Origin: Dipteronia dyeriana
Taxonomy: Eukaryota; Streptophyta; Magnoliopsida; Sapindales; Sapindaceae
DNA length: 64,000 nt
Assembly: GCA_032871835.1 (NCBI GenBank)
Contig: CM065299.1
Span: 6,481,001 to 6,545,000, forward strand
Direction: 5' to 3'
Shown: positions 1 through 10,800 of the stretch, piece after piece
Numbering within the stretch: the stretch's first letter is position 1
Layout of the letters: each line of letters starts with the position of its first letter
Made by a program: the position numbers and the translations under genes
Notes under the pieces: model-generated
Database searches by the model: none
The model's input: the letters and a program-made list of their open reading frames with translations, nothing else
What the model was told of the DNA's origin: nothing

Positions 1-493
1 AAATCCAATGGTTATCCATTAATGCATTAATAGTATTAATTAACTTTTATAAGTTTAATGAATAAAATATAGTATGAATAACATTATTATTGAAGATGGT
101 CTAAAATATAGCTTTTCAGAATAAAAAAAATAGTTTCAAGATATATGATTAAAGATGATGATTGTTTATTTATTTATTTATTTACTTATATATATCATCT
201 ATTGTGTGACACCTCAAGTCTAATATAATATTCGGCTGAGTAACCGTCCTTTACCGTCCTATACCATCAAGTCATATTGCACGGTGATAATAAAAAATTT
301 GTTTTATTGTCATCCCATTTGAAATAAAAATAAATAACCACTTTATAATATGAATATGGAATAAGTTATCTAAGTGCATACTCAAATTAATCAACGTCAT
401 TTCTACATTAATGAGAGACACGATCTTGTCAAGTGAAAATTTCAAAACAGAAGCATGAAATTACAGAAGAATTAAGCAAAAATCCTTTGATTA
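1..493. other. intergenic, AT-rich
   Basis: No gene is seen. The stretch holds AT-rich DNA and a short TTTA run near 165-185. It lies 3' of the PPR gene, which is on the minus strand, so its 3' untranslated region and poly(A) signals probably fall here. No clear terminator motif was picked out. Confidence 0.5.
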
Positions 494-1831
494 TCAGTCT
501 TGATACACAATCCAGCTACTGCCGGCCCCCGCCTTCGCTCCTTTTTCCCTCATTTCCATTCTCATTCTCTGTGCAGCTTCATATCTCCCCATATTAGCAT
601 AAATTCTAGCCAATATTACGTAACTGGCTGGATTATCCGGCTCTATCTCGGCTAAAGCTCTACCTGCGATTTCCGCAAGCTCTACCTCTCCGTAAGTTTG
701 GCATGCCCCGAGCAGGGCTCCCCAAGCTCTCGCCGTCACCTTCTCTGGCATCTCTCGTATGATCTCATAGGCCTCTTGTAATCTCCCTGCTCTGCTCAAA
801 ACATCCACCAAACACGAATAATGTTCACTACTTGCTTGCACGCCGAAATCTTTACTCATTCTTGAAAAGTAATGCAATGCTTCATCAGCCAATCCTGCAT
901 GGCTACAAGCTTTCAACACTCCAAGGAAGGTAATGCCATCGGGCCATACCTTCGTGAATTCCATTTCTTGAAAGATTTCAAGCGCGGTTCTAGCCTCTCC
1001 GTGAAGCGCGTATGCTGATATCAAACTGCTCCACGCAACCACGTCTCTTTCCTCCATACTTTGAAACACATTATGTGCATTAACAAGACACCCGCATCTC
1101 CCATAGGCCTCCACTAATCCACTCCTCAAATGCGTATGCGATTCAATTTGATTTCTAATAGCGTAACCATGAATTTCCCTTATCAAATTCAAAGTTGCTA
1201 AGCCTAAACAAGCACGTAATAAAGCAAGGAGTGTAATTTGATCCGGTTTCAACCTCAATTCTCGCATTCTCCTATAAAATGCAATTGCTTTGAACGATCC
1301 ATCTTCCAACTCCGACAAACCCGCTATCAAAGAATTAAAACTGGACTCATCAGGCGCAACATCCATCGCTTCGAACAATCTCAAAGCATCCACTACGAGA
1401 CCACTACGCGTATAGAGCGACATCATCACATTCCACAAAACAACACTTCTCAGGGGAATTTCATCGAACAGTTTTCGCGCCATGGAAATCGACACGCATT
1501 TCCCGTACACGTCGACTAGCCCGCAGGCGACAAATGGGTTGGTCAGGAGAGAAGATTTTGTGGCGTGGCCGTGGATGGAGGTGGCGAGCTGCGGGCGGTT
1601 AACGGCAGCGCAGGATTTGAGAACGAGAGGGAAAACAAAGGGGTCGAGAGGGAGAGCGAGGGAGGTTTGCATGCGTTGAAAGAGAGCAAGGGCTCGATCA
1701 TGCAAGCCTTGGTTGACATAAGAGGACAGCTGTTTCGTGAAAGATAGTAAGCGCAGGTAGTTTGACGAATAGCTCATGCTTTGGTCTTGTTTACTCACTC
1801 TGATATGTGTTTTGTTAGATAATATGTGCAT
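494..1831 (-). CDS. PLS-type pentatricopeptide repeat protein, E subgroup
   Basis: Single-exon gene for a 445-aa pentatricopeptide repeat protein. Seen: successive degenerate ~35-residue helical repeats with typical PPR phrases (VDVYGKC, LWNVMMSLYTRSG, AWSSLISAYALHG, ITFLGVLKACSHAGL, YSCLVDVLSRAGRL), then a C-terminal E-type extension with WGALLGACQTYG and PASYVILARIYANMGR, ending GSSWIVYQD. There is no DYW deaminase domain. Family knowledge: such proteins bind organellar RNA and many specify C-to-U editing sites in mitochondria or plastids. The order of repeats resembles Arabidopsis At1g03510, from memory. The first ATG is used as start; an internal Met at residue 19 (MSYSSNYLRL) is an alternative. 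The lack of introns and the intact frame suggest a working gene. Its RNA target cannot be read from sequence. Confidence 0.9.
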   Translation of the reverse strand: MHILSNKTHIRVSKQDQSMSYSSNYLRLLSFTKQLSSYVNQGLHDRALALFQRMQTSLALPLDPFVFPLVLKSCAAVNRPQLATSIHGHATKSSLLTNPFVACGLVDVYGKCVSISMARKLFDEIPLRSVVLWNVMMSLYTRSGLVVDALRLFEAMDVAPDESSFNSLIAGLSELEDGSFKAIAFYRRMRELRLKPDQITLLALLRACLGLATLNLIREIHGYAIRNQIESHTHLRSGLVEAYGRCGCLVNAHNVFQSMEERDVVAWSSLISAYALHGEARTALEIFQEMEFTKVWPDGITFLGVLKACSHAGLADEALHYFSRMSKDFGVQASSEHYSCLVDVLSRAGRLQEAYEIIREMPEKVTARAWGALLGACQTYGEVELAEIAGRALAEIEPDNPASYVILARIYANMGRYEAAQRMRMEMREKGAKAGAGSSWIVYQD

Positions 1832-2120
1832 GGCTTGAATAGTAGACTTAACGTGATAATAATTAATAAGGACACAGGTGTGTGAAATACAGAAATTCTT
1901 TCATCTTCTGTGGCTGTGTGCTTTCCTATTCGATCATTGAGGTATGAGTCTCGTATTTATCCGTTAAATTCTAACATAGAGATTAAATTCTTTCATACAG
2001 TGGGAGTTATATTTTAAGACCTGCTTATAAGTAATAGTTGATCTCGTTAGGTCCTGTCATATGTATACTCTGGTCCAATTGTTGTCGGATTTAAAATAAT
2101 AATAATAATAAATAAATAAT
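1832..2120. other. PPR gene 5' flank
   Basis: Upstream flank of the minus-strand PPR gene, presumably its promoter and 5' untranslated region. Apart from an AAT microsatellite at about 2095-2120 next to the following MITE, nothing specific was recognised. Confidence 0.4.
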
Positions 2121-2416
2121 GGATAATAGTAAACATTCAACCCTTTTATCCATTATTTACATTCAACTTGATGTGGTAGTTTACATGACACATCCTTATC
2201 AACTTCTAGAACTTCCCGCAAAGACTGATTTTTTATTATTATATAAAATTAGAAACAAATTGAATGAAGTTAAAAATTAGGGTTTATGAAAAAATTAAAA
2301 AGTGTAATGGCGTGGCAATGTGATGATATAACAGTTGACAAGGAAGTGTCATGTAAGTTGCCACATCAAGTTGGATGTAAAGATCGGATAAAAAGATTGG
2401 ATGTCTAGCATTATCC
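2121..2416. mobile_element. MITE-like foldback element with ~75 bp terminal inverted repeats
   Basis: The left end starts GGATAATAGTAAACATTCAA and the right end, reverse complemented, starts GGATAATGCTAGACATCCAA. Similarity continues inward for about 75-80 bp with scattered mismatches (both arms contain CAACTTGATGTGG followed by TTACATGACAC). It is about 296 bp long with no coding capacity. The size and long inverted repeats suit a non-autonomous DNA transposon, perhaps Mutator-like. A target-site duplication could not be fixed because both flanks are AT-rich. Confidence 0.75.
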
Positions 2417-2857
2417 ACAAATAAATACAACACATACACAAAGACAAGGATAGCTAGATAGATAATCCATATATAATTCAATACAAAACACAAACTCAAG
2501 AATAGATAGATCATATCCATAATATCATAACAAAAACAGCAGTGATTATAGGTCCTCCAAAATCTAAGAGAGTTACTGGACCTATATTCGATTGTTACAT
2601 ATCCAGATACAAATTAAAAAGCTACCTATTGAACAACAACTGATTACTCATCTCCTGCAGATCATGGAGGAGTAATGGATTCCAACCTGATTGCTTGTTG
2701 TCTAAAATACTTCCTAAGTTTCATCTGGTCACTAGCCTTGATATTCTCCATTGAAACTTTCTTCAAGAAATGACGCCAACATTTTATCAGCAGAATTGAT
2801 CCTCCACTCCGAGCTTACCCTCCTATTCGAAAGCCTGATTGGTATTCACATATCCGA
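2417..2857 (-). pseudogene. degenerate 3' exon of the F-box/LRR gene and flank
   Basis: On the minus strand, a splice acceptor (TTTTACAG) lies just before 2858. The following sequence contains SADKMLASFLEESFNGEYQG before a stop. It matches the orphan exon at 22130-22234, which has HKALATLFEESFM at the same place. The reading frame between the acceptor and this motif is interrupted, so the exon is decayed. Taken with 2986-3069 and 8524-10270, it is the last exon of the split F-box gene. The rest of the stretch (2417-2640) has no recognisable feature. Confidence 0.5.
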
Positions 2858-2985
2858 GCTGTAAAATAAAATTATAACTATATATGTTAGACTACTAATG
2901 GTCAATTTAAACCTGATCATGAATCATAATTAATTAGCGTTTGGTGATCACAAGTCAGAAAATTAAAATTTTAAATTAATTATAC

Positions 2986-3069
2986 CTTCAATGATTTATT
3001 TTGTTTGAAAGGAGAAATAAAAGTTATGGTCTCTAAGAGAGGAGAGAGCCAAAGTAATGCGTCCACAAG
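2986..3069 (-). pseudogene. F-box/LRR gene exon 2, part downstream of the copia insertion
   Basis: Read on the minus strand from the transposon edge, this stretch encodes LVDALLWLSPLLETITFIS and more, ending at a donor-like AAG|GTATAATT at 2986/2985. It continues the part that ends at 8524 on the far side of the copia element (…NNLIYS), as expected for the LRR/FBD-like C-terminal half of plant F-box proteins. The two halves of one exon are thus separated by the inserted retrotransposon. Confidence 0.7.
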
Positions 3070-3417
3070 TGTTGGTGGGATGGTATGGTTGAGGTCACTT
3101 GTGGTGCACATCTAAGAGAGATTTCGAACACAAACACAATGAAAGGAGAAGCTTTTTTATATATCTCTCTAGATTTCTTACACCACTCCACAATTTTACA
3201 ACACAAACTTCATCCCTTTATATAGGGAAATAAGATGAGCTAAAAAATAAACAAAATAAATGCAAAACAATGAAGTCAAATTCGTTGTTTGGAAGCAGCT
3301 GGGAGTTGGAGGTAGCTGGAAGTTGGCAGTGGTTGGAGGTTGAAGTTGGATGGTGGTTAGAGCCATATCAATGGTCGGTTTCTAGAAGGGGTTAGAGTCA
3401 AACTTTAATTTTCAACA
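3070..3417 (-). repeat. 3' LTR of the Ty1/copia element
   Basis: A 348-bp long terminal repeat, paired with 8176-8523. On the minus strand it starts TGTTGAAAATT and ends CCCACCAACA, the usual TG...CA ends. The two LTRs differ at about 15 positions by eye (near 4%), with no length difference. Confidence 0.93.
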
Positions 3418-3430
3418 TCCCCCCTTAAAC
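3418..3430 (-). other. polypurine tract of the copia element
   Basis: On the minus strand this reads GTTTAAGGGGGGA and lies directly before the TG of the 3' LTR. It is the usual primer position for plus-strand DNA synthesis in LTR retroelements. Confidence 0.8.
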
Positions 3431-3719
3431 TTGACTCTCCATGCTTCGTCATACCAAGCATTGTCTTTAGTCTTGAAAACACATCATGTTTGAGTGGTTT
3501 GGTTAAAATATCAGCAACTTGATCATATGTCCTGCAAGAGACTAGTTTCACCTTCTTATTCTTCACATGCTCTCTGATGAAATGATACCGTGTATCAATA
3601 TGTTTGCTTCTTTCATGGAATACTGGATTCTTTGCTAGTGCAATCGCTGATCAATTGTCGATGTAGACCCCTGTGGGATTATCTTGTGGAAATCTCAAGT
3701 ACTGTAACACATTTCTGAT

Positions 3720-6700
3720 CTAGATACCATGACAAACAGCTGAGCAAGCAGCAACGTACTCTGCTTCACATGATGACAGTGTCACAATGGCTTGCTTTTT
3801 GGATGACCATATGAACGCTGTATCTCCCATAAAAAACGTAAAGCCTGTCGTGTTTTTACGTTCATCCAGATCTCTTCCCCAATCACTGTCTGAATAGCCA
3901 ATCAACCTACAATCTTCACATTTGGTAAAAAATATACCATCATCAATTGTACCTTTTATGTAGCGAAGTATCCTCTTTGCAGCATTTAGGTGAGACTGGT
4001 CAGGAGTCTCCATGTATTTGATGACTAGTCCAACTCCATAAAGTATATATGGCCTGGTACATGTCAAGTATCTCAGGCTTCCAACCAAACTCTTGAAGTA
4101 GGTTGGATCAACATCTCCTCTTTCATTCTTTCTTAACTTCAATCCTGTTTCTACTGGAGTTGTGACAGGATTGCATTTTTCCATACCGAATTTCTTCAGA
4201 ATTTATTTTGCATAGATACTTTGGGAGATGAAGATACTTTTTTCGCTTTGCACAACTTCAATACCAAGAAAATGAGCCATTAGACCAATGTCAGTCATCT
4301 CAAATTCTTTCACCATTCTCCGTTTGAAATCTTCAAACATAGCTAGATTGTTGCCAGTGAAGATCAAATCATCAACATATAGGCATGCATATAACAGGCT
4401 TCCATCAGTCTCTTTCTTCAAAAGTGCATGCTCATACTGATATTTTTCTAATCCGTTCTCTTAGAAGTAATCATCAATCCTCATGTTCCATGCACGAGGT
4501 GCTTGCTTCAAACCATAAAAAGCTTTCTTCAGTCTGTATACTTTATCTTCATTGCCTTTCTGCACATATCCAGGTGGTTGTTTCACATAGATTTCTTCTT
4601 TAAGAAAGTCATTCAGGAATGCTGACTTTACGTCAAATTGGTAAATTTTCCAACTCTTCTGGGCTGCTAATGATATTAGCAATATAATGGTCTCTAGTCT
4701 AGCAACCGGGGTAAAGACTTCTCCGTAATCAACTCTTTCTTTCTGTTTGTAGCCTTTTTGCTACAAGTCTTGCCTTGTATCTCTGGACTTCTCCTTTTGC
4801 ATTCCTTCTGGTCTTGTAGACCCATTTCACTCCAATGGTTTTTCAGCCTTTTGGGAGATTAGTCAACTCCCATGTCTTGTTTTCTTTCAATGGATCAAAT
4901 CTCCTCATCCATTGCACTTCTCCATTTTCCTTCTTGATTAGCCTCTTCAAAGCTAAATGGATCACTTTTCATCAATAGACAATACAGAGTAATGTCTCCT
5001 TCTACCTGTTTTGTATTTTCATACAGATTTTCTAGGCTTCATGTTCATCTAGGCATCGTGTCCCTGTAGGCATCATATCTGAAAAATCATGTTCAATCGA
5101 TGATGGAGAATCATACCTTTATGGTGAAGGGAAACCACGTTGAGGAGTCTGTTGATTTCTGGGTATTTGTGGCTTTGTAGCCAATTCTCACTCTGCGCTA
5201 CTGGAAGCTTTGTTCTGATCCCAATTCCAGGATTCATTTTCTTCAAAAATGACATCCCTACTGAATATCACTTTCTTGGTGATGGGGTTGTATAGCCGGT
5301 AACCCATAGTTCTATCACCGTATCCAACCAGGATACACTTTTCTCCTTTATCTTCAAGCTTCGTTCTTCTTGCTTCTGGGACCTTGATGTAGGCAATGGA
5401 GCCAAAAACTCTAAGGTGGCTCACACTTGGTTTGTGAGTGCTCCATGCTTCTTGCGGTGTCTTTGTATCAAGACTCTTCGTAAGACATCTGTTTTGTAGA
5501 TTTACCGCACACAAGACTGCTTCAACCCAAAAACTCTTAGGCATGTTTTTATCCTTTGACATGCTTCTGACCATGTTAAGGATTGTTCGATCCTTCCTTT
5601 CAGCTACACCGTTTAACTAAGGAGTATAAGCTGGTGTAAACTGATGTCTGATTCCTTGTTGCTTAAGAAATTCCTGGAAAGCACCTGTAGTGTATTCTCT
5701 ACCTTGATCTGATCTCGATGTTTTGATGTGGTAGCCACTTTACTTCTCCACGAGAGTTTTGAACTCTTTAAAGTTATCAAATACTTCAGACTTCCTTTTC
5801 AGGAAATAAACCCAAGTCTTTCTGCTGTAGTTGTCAATGAAGGTAATGAAGTATTGATTCTGTCCATTTGATATTGACGTCAATGGACCATACACATCTG
5901 TGTGAATGAGCTTAAGTGGCATGGTTGATTTCCAATTTGCCCTATTTCCAAAGCTATTTCTGTGTTGTTTACTGAGAACACAGCTTTCACACATCTCATT
6001 TGGGTGATGGATGTTTGGCAATCCTTTCACCATCTTCTTACTTCCCAATTGCTTTAAACTTTCAAAATTGAGATGTCCATACCTTAGATTCCATAACCAG
6101 TCTTTGTCATCAATGATGACTGTCAAACACCTTGGCGCATCATGATGAATTGTGAGAGGGAACATCCTGTTCTTCGTCATCTGGACTCGGGTAACCAGCT
6201 TTTCTCGAGCATCTATGATGGTGAGTTACATATTTTGAAGGCTAATGTGGTAGCCTTTCTCCAACAGTTGTCCGAGACTTAGGATGTTTATCTTCATGTC
6301 TGGAACATAATAGACATTTAAGATGAAAGCATGATCTCCATTCTTCTGCTTGATCATGACATCTACTCTTCCTTGGATAAGGATTTTAGAGAGGTCGCCA
6401 AATGAGATTTCTCCGTGAACTTTCTCATCAAGTTCAGTGAATAAGTCTTTTCTGTCATTCATATGGTTGCTGGCTCCAGAATCAAGAAACCAAACATTTT
6501 GGTTTTGATATGTTGAGTTGTGTGCCCTCAACATCAACGATTCTCCTTCAACTTGCTCTTTCTTTGCAAAGTTAGAATTTTCATTTACCTCATTTGGCGG
6601 ACTTCTGCACTCGTTACTATAGTGGCCATATTTGTGGCAGTTATAGCATTGAACATTTCTTTTGTCAATGTTCGGACGCTTGTTGTACCCGCCTCTTATT

Positions 6701-7544
6701 CCTTGTCCTCTTCCTCGTGGGACATAGTTTTGTTGTCCACGTCCTCCTCTATTTGTGTCTCTTCCTCATCTGCCTCTACTTCTGGTTCAGCATTTCCTGA
6801 ACCTCTTCCACGAGATCCTCTACCTCGTTCTCTTCCTTGTTGTGAGGTCCCCCCTTACTCATATATTTTTTCATTGAATGAGAGCTTTGACTGAAGAGCT
6901 TGCTCCAATACTCTGCAGTCGCTTCTTTTTGTGACTTTCTGCTCTTAGGCTTGCAATGATCCCACAAGTTCTTCAATAAACATCGTCTCCAGATCTTTTA
7001 TTTCTTCCAGTGCCACAACTATGAAGTCAAACTTTGGATCTAATTATCGTAAAATTTTCTCTGAAATTCTCATGTCTGTGAGAATTTCTCCATTTCTTCT
7101 TAGCTGATTCTCAACGACCATAACTCATGTATAGAGCTCATTAATAGATTCATTAGATTTCATCCGTAGGGATTCAAACTCACCTCGTAGAGTTTGAAGA
7201 CAGATCCTTTTCACTTTGTCAGCACCTTTGTAAGTTTTGAGAAGGGTGTCCCAGACTTCTTTCGATGACTTAGTGGATGCTATGATCTTGAACGTTGCTT
7301 CGTCTAGCCCTTGATAGATTATGGACTTTTCTTTACAATCCCTCTTTCGATCGGCTTTGAGAGTAGATATTTGAGCTTTTGTCACGGTTCTTTTAGCTTC
7401 TTTGGATTCGGCTTCTATATATCCATCTTCCACAATATCCATAACATCTTGAGAGCCTAGTAGAACTCTCATTTGTATGCACCGATTGTCATATTTTTCT
7501 TTGGTGAGCTTCGGGATGACAACATGTGTGTTACCGTTGGTCAT
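3720..7544 (-). pseudogene. copia gag-pol remnant (gag, protease, integrase, RT, RNase H)
   Basis: Fragmented polyprotein in several frames. Gag N-terminal domain at 7125-7544 (starts MTNGNTHVVIPKLTKEKYDN); more gag at 6776-6976 and a zinc-knuckle region near 6600-6660. Protease at 6226-6537 with active-site WFLDSGASNHM. GAG-pre-integrase and integrase core at 5740-6180 (CxxC-type zinc residues in MCESCVLSKQHR; IHTDVYGPL) and 5188-5574 (SFWVEAVLCAVNLQNR). Reverse transcriptase at 4461-4682 ([29 protein letters not shown]) and 4203-4421, keeping the catalytic YVDD. RNase H at 3720-4184, with the end motif SSCEAEYVAA. Several stop codons and frameshifts separate these blocks. The catalytic motifs survive but no full-length protein can be made. 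Confidence 0.92.
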
Positions 7545-8162
7545 TGAGACTTGAAGTGCTTAGATTGCTAATCTGGAGTCTGAAATTGTAAAAACGAATT
7601 GCTCGGTTGCATCCAGAATGGTCTAAAACCTTGGAAACCAGTCTGAGTTTGTCAAAAACCGAGTTCGAAAGAATCCAAAATGAGCGGTCAAACTTTTTAG
7701 AAAAGTCAACCAAATATAACGAATATTCCCTTTGACTGACAGAATATTCCAGCCGTTATAACGGCGTTAGTGACGTCAGCACCGTGAACAGTAATGGATC
7801 TTGGATCGAATACCGGGTCGGGTCAGACTGCCTCTTACTGGGTCGGACTTCGGGTCGGATCTGGTAATGGGCATACGGGTCAGACTTCGGGTCGGATCCC
7901 TGTAAACGGGCGAGGAAGACGATCGTTGTGTGTTGGTGACGCGCTGGGGACAGGGCTGCGTGTGGACGGCGCATGGTTTCACTTTCCAACTTCAGGTGGC
8001 GCGTGCGGCTTCTCTGGTGCTCCGATTTGAGTGTCGTTTTCACCGTTGAACTCCTGACAATTAGTAGAACACTTTGGTGTGATCAAAAATGGATTTTGAC
8101 CACTTTGATTTCTTGGCCAATTCGACTTTGGCCTCTGTTTTTCTAGTTTCTGGTTCTCTTGA

Positions 8163-8174
8163 GCTCTGATACCA
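8163..8174 (-). other. primer binding site, initiator tRNA-Met type
   Basis: The minus strand reads TGGTATCAGAGC, one base from the inner end of the 5' LTR. This is the standard plant copia primer site, complementary to the 3' end of initiator methionine tRNA. Confidence 0.92.
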
Positions 8175-8175
8175 C

Positions 8176-8523
8176 TGCTGGTGGGATGGTATGGTTGAGG
8201 TCACTTATGATGCACTTCTGAGAGAGATTTCGAACACAAACACAATGAAAGGAGAAGCTTTTTTATATATCTCTTTAGATTTCTTACACCACTCCACAAT
8301 TTTACAACACAAACTTTATCCCTTTATATAGGGAAATAAAATGAGCTAAAAAACAAACAAAATAAATACAAAATAATGAAGTCAAATTCGTTGTTTGGAG
8401 GCAGATGGGAGTTGGAGGTAGCTGGAAGTTGGCAGTGGTTGGAGGTTGAAGTTGGATGGTGGTTAGAGCCATATCAATGGTCGGTTTCTAGAAAGGGTTA
8501 GAGTCAAAGTTTAATTTTCAACA
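8176..8523 (-). repeat. 5' LTR of the Ty1/copia element
   Basis: 348 bp, partner of 3070-3417. On the minus strand it starts TGTTGAAAATT and ends CCCACCAGCA. It should hold the element's promoter; a TATA-like TATATAAAGGG sits in its middle on the minus strand (plus strand ccctttatata). Confidence 0.93.
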
Positions 8524-10270
8524 GCGAATATATAAGATTGTTCGATACTGTTGGACATATAGTTGATACTATCTTAAGATGCTTGATGTCATAGAGTGGA
8601 GGAAGTAAACGCTCCCTCAGATCTTTAGGAAAAATCAAACACTGCATATATACAAATTACGAGAATTAATTAATTAATGTAGTTGCAACAATTGGAAAAC
8701 ACACAAAATTCATTATTCAAAAGATGGAGTAAAGTTCCCATTATTATTCGACATGTTAATTAAAGACATTCATAAATTTAAAACAATGTTGAAGTGAATG
8801 CAAAATATATGTAAATAAAATGACAAATTATATATGAACACAATAATGTGATTCAAAAAGGTAAATAAATGAAGTCGATCTTCTAAATAAACATGTGAAG
8901 AAGATATATATGTACCTGCACTGACCTGCAGGCAATTGCTAATGTTTTGCAATGATCAAAGAATCTAAGCAAATCTCTAAGTTCCCTGTATGGGGTGACT
9001 AGAAAAGCTCTGTTGAGAATAAGATCGGCTTCTAATGCAGGAGAATCAATACAAAATTTTGATTGAATCCCTTCACCAATGTACCTAAATGATGTTAAAT
9101 TTCGAGAATGGAATTCCACCTCCCTCAAATTTATGCAATCAATCAACACCAAACCCTTAAGTGCATCATGATAAACCATAATCCTCGTCAACGGAAATCA
9201 AAAAAACAGTTTTAAATGCTCAAGAAAGCGTAATTTAGACACTGTCTTCTCAGCCCACCTATCTGTTATAGTAGCATCAAAAATGTCTAGGACTTTGAGA
9301 AACTTACAATCTACGACTTTGATATCACATTCCGAGTTCATAATATATGTTCCAAACATAAATGACTCAAGATTAACCCGCAACAACCTCAATTTTCTTC
9401 AGTCTAGGAAAGTCACTAATCTCCAATGTCTTGAGACTAGAGCTAGTAATACATATATCTTCAAATTTGTCACAACCATCCAATTTCAGATTTTCAAGCA
9501 GATCTAACCTAGACAAATTAGCTTTCAAACACTCACTCGTCAGGCCAACACTCTTCAAAATCAAGTTCTTGAGAGACTTACAAGCTTTGAGATTGATTTT
9601 GCATTTGTTGGACAACTGGATCAGTTGATACGAGAATGTTGTCAGGTTGGAGCTGCAGACATCAATGTGAGACATCCCAACACAGTGCATAAACTCCACG
9701 ATTTTGAATTTTTTACTTGAAATCTTTAGCTTATTTCCCATATCACAACATCGGAGATTCAGTTCTTCTATTGATGGGAAATTTACATGATCTAGACTCT
9801 TCAAGTCCAACCCATTGAGCTTCAAAACCTTGACTGTTTTTGCTGAAAACACAGCAGAAAACACCGCCGGGTGCAAACTATAACAATGATTTAAAGAGTT
9901 ATTAAAGCTTAGATCCAGCTCGATCACGTTGTTTACAATTGCATAAGCGATAGCTTCATCAGCGGCAGAATAGACGAGTTCTAACAAAATTGGATCAACT
10001 TGGAGCATGAATTTAAGTAAACCTAAATTGTCAGGACGACGTTGTATACAACCTTGCATGTACTCCAAGAACTGAACAGTTCTCCAATTTTTGTTGTATG
10101 TTGAATCGAAATTGAGCTCGGGAATCGAATCCCACGCAGATTTGAATCTCTTGGACAAGATAGTGGTTCTTATAGCAACTTTAGTCGAAAGACTCAACAA
10201 GATAATGTGAATGATGTGGTCCGGTCCAATCGACCTCTTCCGGTATATAATCTGTTGATATTTCTGATAT
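8524..10270 (-). pseudogene. F-box/LRR-repeat protein gene, disrupted
   Basis: Minus-strand member of the plant F-box/LRR family (SCF ubiquitin-ligase substrate adaptors, as known for the family). Exon 1 runs from about 10270 to 8916. It holds an F-box remnant (HIILLSLSTKVAIRTTILSK, then RFKSAWDSIPELNFD) and leucine-rich segments (LKSLDHVNFPSIEELNLRCC, LKISSKKFKIVEFMHCVG), ending ACRSVQ at a donor CAG|GTACAT. Exon 2 starts at 8641 with IFPKDLRERLLPPLYDIKHL and runs into the copia element at 8524; it resumes at 3069. Defects: a frameshift in the F-box (an ATG in another frame near 10292 gives MKRKISKISEIS…IPEEV, which leaves frame before HIILLS), a second frameshift near 9380, and an in-frame TGA at 9198-9200. 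With the insertion, this is a pseudogene. The conserved splice sites show it was once a normal gene. Confidence 0.8.
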
Positions 10271-10800
10271 CTTCGATATCTTTCTCTTCATTTCCTGTCA
10301 AAACAAAATATAAGAAGACAAGGTTACGACCACAGTTATAAAAATCAAACCTGAAACTAGGGTTTTGATAAGTTGATGTAGATCTTGTGAATAAATAAAT
10401 AAATAAATAAACAGAAAAAAAAATTACATGTAATGTGAAGAAAATCTAGATTAAGTTGGGTGTGTGAATCTGTGAGTTAGATAAGGAATATAAATAGGAG
10501 AAAAAAAATGGATTAGGTTTAGGAAATCTTAGTTGATGATTACCTTTTATAGATTTGGTAAAGGGAGCTTTTCTTAAATAGCCATAAAATTAAGTCTTTA
10601 TTCAAAAATATTCATATTCAATAAATTGATTGTTTTTATCCAAGAAAAAACTTTTCTGGATATTAATGCCCTCAGTTGAAAATGATGTGTCGTGTATTTT
10701 ATTTGTTTTACAAAATTGAAAAGAAAAAGATTAAATTACTAAATTGTTAAAGTAAAAGTGTAAAACCATAAAAAAGAAAAGAGGATCGTTTTTACACAGA
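10271..10800. other. intergenic, AT-rich; possible left edge of the MULE
   Basis: Upstream region of the F-box pseudogene with an AATA microsatellite near 10390-10412. The left end of the Mutator-like element probably lies here or just to the right, but I could not find an inverted copy of the terminus seen at 19560-19665. Confidence 0.4.

Larger units (their letters stand above)
3070..8523 (-). mobile_element. Ty1/copia LTR retrotransposon, degenerate
   Basis: A 5.45 kb element on the minus strand. Order from its 5' end: 5' LTR (8176-8523), initiator-tRNA-Met primer site, gag, protease, integrase, reverse transcriptase, RNase H, polypurine tract, 3' LTR (3070-3417). Placing integrase before reverse transcriptase defines the copia superfamily. 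The coding region is broken by many stops and frameshifts, so it is not autonomous now. LTR divergence of about 4% means it is young in evolutionary terms, and internal decay is greater than LTR divergence alone would suggest. It sits within an exon of an F-box/LRR gene on the same strand. The flanks show no 5-bp target duplication (ACAAG on the left, GCGAA on the right). Confidence 0.95.

Noticed and set aside
3720..7544. A functional copia polyprotein
   Set aside because: Stops and frame changes lie between every domain; only motifs survive.
7794..8030. Open frames with many RS/DP repeats inside the copia element
   Set aside because: They lie between the primer site and gag in the untranslated leader; the other strand and frames look alike because of CGGGTCGGA repeats.
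10560..10700. Left inverted terminus of the large MULE
   Set aside because: I compared it with the reverse complement of 19560-19665 and found no match, so the left limit is left open.
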